This document shows positions 12,151-64,000 of a DNA stretch of 64,000 nucleotides, one piece after another. The notes below the pieces were generated by a model. That model searched no databases, was not told the origin of the DNA, and worked only from the letters and a program-made list of their open reading frames with translations. How positions within the stretch are numbered: the stretch's first letter is position 1; each line of letters starts with the position of its first letter. The position numbers and the translations under genes were made by a program. This DNA comes from Bolinopsis microptera (lineage: Eukaryota; Ctenophora; Tentaculata; Lobata; Bolinopsidae): positions 3,227,246 to 3,291,245 of the forward strand of contig NC_087081.1 in assembly GCF_026151205.1 (NCBI RefSeq). Direction: 5' to 3'.

Positions 12151-13045
12151 TTTTCCCCTTACTATTTTTAATAATTTCCCTTAGATTTTTTTTCCCTATG
12201 TTTTCAAGCTAATTAAATTCGATTGTTAAATTGTACGCTCCCACTAAATTGCTCGCCCACATTTCAAGAAAATTCTCGTGAAAAGGCCCTGAGGGTACAA
12301 AAGTAATTTTAATCGGTGTATTTTGGACCCCGATTCCGAATCACCCCCCATGATGTAGGGTAAAAATGCTTCCCTGGCCTGGAGAGTTATGGTCACATGA
12401 CTGGCTACTAGGCTAGTAGTACTAGTAGTAAAACACGAATTTTATTGTTTAGGGCTCGGGTTAGGGTTAGGGTTGTGGTTAGGGTTATGGATAGCTTTGG
12501 AGTTATGGTCAGGGTTGGGATTAGGGTTTATGTAAAACCGTTTTGTTCGGCTGCAAAACCATAAAAACCAAAGTCACGTGATAATTAGTAAGAGCCAAAA
12601 TTCTAACTTGGTAAAAATTCAATCAAACTAATTGATTTTAGTATGAATATATTTTGCATCTTTAACAGCGGTGAGGTCATACTCATAACAAGCAATCTGC
12701 AATACACAGTCAAATTTTGATAAGCCAAAAATTAAAAAAAAATGTATGGTAAATAAATCATTTCGTTCTTGAATCGTAGTAAAAAATCTTTTACAGTCCA
12801 ATTGCCAATATGCAAGTGGTTTGCAGTTTTCAGAAATTTAACAAAATGCCAACTGTTCTGATTAATATTCGCATTTTATAAATTAGTGGTATATAAGTTT
12901 TTAGTAGTACTGGTTATAGTGGTATGCTGCGTTGAGTGCCAGACTTTGGACGCTGCACTGTTTTATAAATTAATGGTATTTAAGTTTATAGTATATGGTA
13001 CTTTAATATCACTGACATGAGACATCTCCGTGAACAGGTAACCTT
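12151..13045. other. Non-coding with telomere-like tract
   Basis: No gene was seen. It includes a degenerate TTAGGG tract (12450-12530). The rest is AT-rich. Confidence 0.5.
12450..12530 (+). repeat. Interstitial telomere-like repeat
   Basis: GGGTTAGGGTTAGGGTTGTG is followed by degenerate GGTTAGGGTTATGG units and GGGTTGGGATTAGGG, about nine imperfect TTAGGG-type units. This may be a relic of telomere insertion or chance expansion. Confidence 0.6.
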
Positions 13046-13190
13046 GGTAAAAACTTTTACCGATTTAATCAATCGGACATTATAAATTGTGATATACCGC
13101 GCCGTAACAAGCTGGTAGTGGTAACCTTTAGTTTTATGAGTTATATAACCTGTCAAGGAATTTAACTACAACCCGTTTACTGCACCTCAA
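13046..13190. repeat. Direct repeat copy A (~145 bp)
   Basis: The block from GGTAAAAACTTTTACCGATT to CCCGTTTACTGCACCTCAA recurs almost unchanged at 13750-13902. Copy B has a 7-bp insertion (ACTCATT region). Confidence 0.85.
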
Positions 13191-13749
13191 CAGAATCATG
13201 AAACTAATTATATTCAACCAAAAATGTACAATATTTTCTTTAAGATTGAAAAAACAATTTTGGATAACAAAGTTAATATAACATGTTTCAAACAAAAACG
13301 CTAGATCTCACCGCCATCTAAAACAAATCAAGTCCAAAAACGCTCGTACACGTTCCAACGACTCAACACACTAGACTACGAACTTATACAACACATTAAG
13401 TCTAAGACGCACCAGCAGAAGCACTCCCAGACTGGATATCACAGTTACAGTGGGCAGCTCGCTCTGAACCGTCAGAGATAGAGCTGAGATAACAGTTCCA
13501 GTCATTAAGGAAACGTTCACCACGATGTTATAAATTTATTGCATCGTATAACTGAACTTAATCGCTGTTTAATATCACCGACATCTCCGTAAACAGGTAA
13601 CCATGGTTATCTGTTATTTATTGCAATAATGACGTAGCGCTGTCGGCAGTGCGCGCTGATCAGGTACATTGGTACAAGCAATTTAGATCGACTGACGATA
13701 AAACTGTTTACGATTATATGCCATTTGACCTTGACAGTTGAGGCACTGA

Positions 13750-13902
13750 GGTAAAAACTTTTACCGATTTAATCAATCGGACATTATAAATTGTGATATA
13801 CCGCGCCGTAACAAGCTGGTAGTGGTAACCTTTACTCATTTAGTTTTATGAGTTATATAACCTGTCAAGGAATTTAACTACAACCCGTTTACTACACCTC
13901 AA
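13750..13902. repeat. Direct repeat copy B (~150 bp)
   Basis: Second copy of the 13046 block. It ends directly before the mariner transposase remnant, so the pair may flank or belong to that element. Confidence 0.85.
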
Positions 13903-13954
13903 ACCATCCAGAGCTTACCCACGTCTTCCCATCGCCTGGAGACTCCAACATCCA

Positions 13955-14294
13955 CAACTGCATGGTGCTCGTCCTCATCTTCCTGCCAGACAGTGGATAA
14001 CTTCCAAATTTAACAACAGAACTATTGGTGAAGGACTAGTTGTACCTTGGCCACCTCGTAGTTCTGACATGACACCTCCAGACTTCTTCTTCTGGGGATG
14101 GCTTAAGTATCAAATTTACAAGGAGGGTCCTGCTCATGACATCTTTGAACTGAAAAGACGTATTCATATTGTAGACTGCTGTAGAGATGTTCCAGTAAAG
14201 TTCCACGCTAGGCCCTAGGGCTTGCCGATCAGTAAAACGGCGCTGCAAGTTGGTCGTAGAGAAGAACGGAGGTCATATTGATAATTTTCTGTAG
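13955..14294 (+). pseudogene. Mariner-like transposase fragment, C-terminal part
   Basis: Plus-strand translation gives LHGARPHLPARQW, then VVPWPPRSSDMTPPDFFFWG, the signature of the last catalytic region of mariner transposases (WPPxSPDLxPxDFFLW). After a stop near 14219 and a frameshift, VVEKNGGHIDNFL matches the usual C-terminus. The second catalytic Asp, normally QQDGA, reads QLHGA, so the site is lost. The N-terminal half is missing. Inactive. Confidence 0.8.
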
Positions 14295-15191
14295 ATTTAT
14301 TGTTCATGTTTTTTATGATTGTGTGCATATTTTGAATAAATTTATCCTTTTGCAACAGTTATGTTTCACTATTCATTTTCCGCTAAGAATTCTTTAATAA
14401 TTCCTAAGGCTCAGGTAGCATGCTTAAAGCATGGCATGTGGGGTAGGTACGCGATATCAGATTTACACAGTGGGAATTTTAAGGGTAGCCCAATTAAGGT
14501 GTCGTGTAACATGCTAATAAGATAAACTAAATGCTTAAGGGGAGATACACCAACAACGTTTTTGCTCCGAACATCGATTTTATTTGATATTATGGTTAAA
14601 TAGACAAAAAGAATAAGATTGCACACCTTCAAAATTTTCTAAAAATATTCCCTCATCGAGAAAAAAAATATTTTTCTTTTTCGAAAATTTTTAAAATTTG
14701 GAGAAGTCTATCACTGTAATACCGATAGTTCAGTCATTTTCAAAGTTTTTTGGCTGATTTTTTTACTGAACATTACTTACACTCCGTACAAGACAACCCT
14801 TTAAAGGATTATATAATTGAACAATAAATGACCAAGTTACAGACCGAACAAGGTGAAAAAAGAAAAAGTGGGATTTTTGCCTACCACCAAAATTGTACAT
14901 TTTACCACTCGCCCAGGTCATCAGATATCGCTTCAAAAATTCTTGTGAGTGTAGCTGATGATCATATCAAACTTTTTGGAACAGGATTTCTCTCAGTTTT
15001 GAGTTTTAAGGTATGAAATGTGGCCTCAAACGACTTAGTAAAATTCATCGTATAAAACACAGCGGAGCTATTAAGGCCAACATATGCCCAATGACTTTTG
15101 GCCCACCCTGTATTATATATGTATATACCTATAAATAGTTGTTGTTTGGTTTCCCAAAGAGAGTGCTCGACTGTAGTTAAGCAGGAGCATT
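14295..15191. other. Non-coding stretch
   Basis: No convincing gene. A 62-codon frame at 14828-15016 has no recognisable features. GGCCCACCCTGTAT near 15099-15113 resembles a mariner-type terminal end and may belong to the dead element upstream. Confidence 0.5.
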
Positions 15192-15314
15192 ATAATTCGA
15201 ACAATTGAAACAAATCAAATACCAATCATCAGTGATGATTGGTATTGTTTTTATACATATCATGAAACGGATCGTTTGCCCGCCAATTTGATTTGTTTCA
15301 ATTGTTCGAATTAT
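15192..15314. repeat. Hairpin-forming MITE-like repeat
   Basis: 29-bp perfect inverted arms (15192-15220 and 15286-15314, starting ATAATTCGAACAATTGAAAC). Inside the left part is a second palindrome, AATACCAATCATCA / TGATGATTGGTATT, with a 1-nt spacer at 15218-15246. It is about 123 bp in total with no coding capacity. Confidence 0.8.
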
Positions 15315-15656
15315 GTATATACCTATATATATATTGCCTCGCTTTATATATAGTAAGATGATGATTTATGTGAACACAAAAACGAAACATATCGAAACTC
15401 GAAAGCGGCCGTCCATCAAAATAATTACTTTTTAATTGAGTGAACTGTTAAAATAATTAACATCTTCGGGCAAGATTGGCATTTTTTATTGTATGACGAA
15501 CAATGCAATTTGCTTTCTAATCTTTTCGACGATCCTTGACCTAATCTCGATTCTCAACATGCGCGCTTGTTTCACATCTGAATTAACTTTAAGTTTTTTT
15601 TTTCACAAAATGCTCATACTCAATTACTAACAAAGGTACAGATTTCGATTTTACAG

Positions 15657-63833
<48,177 letters not shown>

Positions 63834-64000
63834 GCTTATTGTAAGTAAGTCACTTTATATGTTCAATCCATCTTTAATATTTATAGTTTAACCATGTTAG
63901 TATGTGCACTGCTTAGTGAGCAGAACAACGATCATATGTTTTAAATGTTAATGCTAGGCAGTGCCGGTGATGGTAGTAATTTATATAAGTAAAACCGCAA
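63834..64000. other. Right end of window
   Basis: No further exon seen. No AATAAA close to the putative stop, which weakly favours the gene continuing. Confidence 0.4.

Noticed and set aside
14828-15016. 62-codon frame upstream of the Ig gene as its signal-peptide exon
   Set aside because: No hydrophobic leader; no donor in a fitting phase.

Overview
The window reads as nuclear DNA of an invertebrate animal. The sequence is AT-rich. It has GT-AG introns, immunoglobulin-fold exons, a rhodopsin-type receptor, a secreted C-type lectin, and remnants of several animal transposon classes: LINE, Penelope-like, mariner-like, MITE and tRNA-derived SINE. The intronless receptor and lectin genes would suit a cnidarian-like genome, but the species cannot be fixed from sequence alone.

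Layout. 1-7.2 kb is non-coding, with a 2.9 kb foldback element (1805-4751) that has long terminal inverted repeats beginning GGTTCTTTTGCGATAG. At 7347-8450 (minus) lies an intact intronless gene for a secreted protein with two C-type lectin domains. 9.5-12.1 kb is a large inverted-repeat structure carrying LINE ORF1 debris. 13.9-14.3 kb holds a dead mariner transposase.

From 15.66 kb to the right end, one large plus-strand gene dominates. I could place 29 exons (about 1,090 codons over 48 kb) encoding about twelve Ig-like domains. Every domain boundary falls on a phase-1 intron, and most domains are split by one internal intron. The first intron visible is GC-AG, and its acceptor plus the first bases of the next exon have been amplified into about 13 tandem copies. 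The 5' end (signal peptide) is not identified and the 3' end is ambiguous.

The introns hold much of the rest. The 10.5 kb intron after exon 4 has a LINE fragment, two SINE copies with a tRNA cloverleaf, and a MITE with a clean target-site duplication. The 15.8 kb intron after exon 8 contains a nested, intronless 7TM receptor gene in a 2.84 kb tandem duplication. The first copy is intact and the second is broken by two stops and an 11-bp deletion. The same intron also holds a LINE reverse transcriptase with one frameshift, a Penelope-like GIY-YIG fragment and a perfect 90-bp palindrome. A short reading frame downstream of both receptor copies is identical between them and has a divergent antisense relative near 63.6 kb.

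The strongest leads are the amplified splice acceptor in the Ig gene, the nested receptor duplication with one decaying copy, the GGTTCTTTTGCGATAG element family (whose ends flank that duplication), and the unidentified repeated 80-codon frame. All coordinates come from reading the sequence by eye; no alignment or database search was run.
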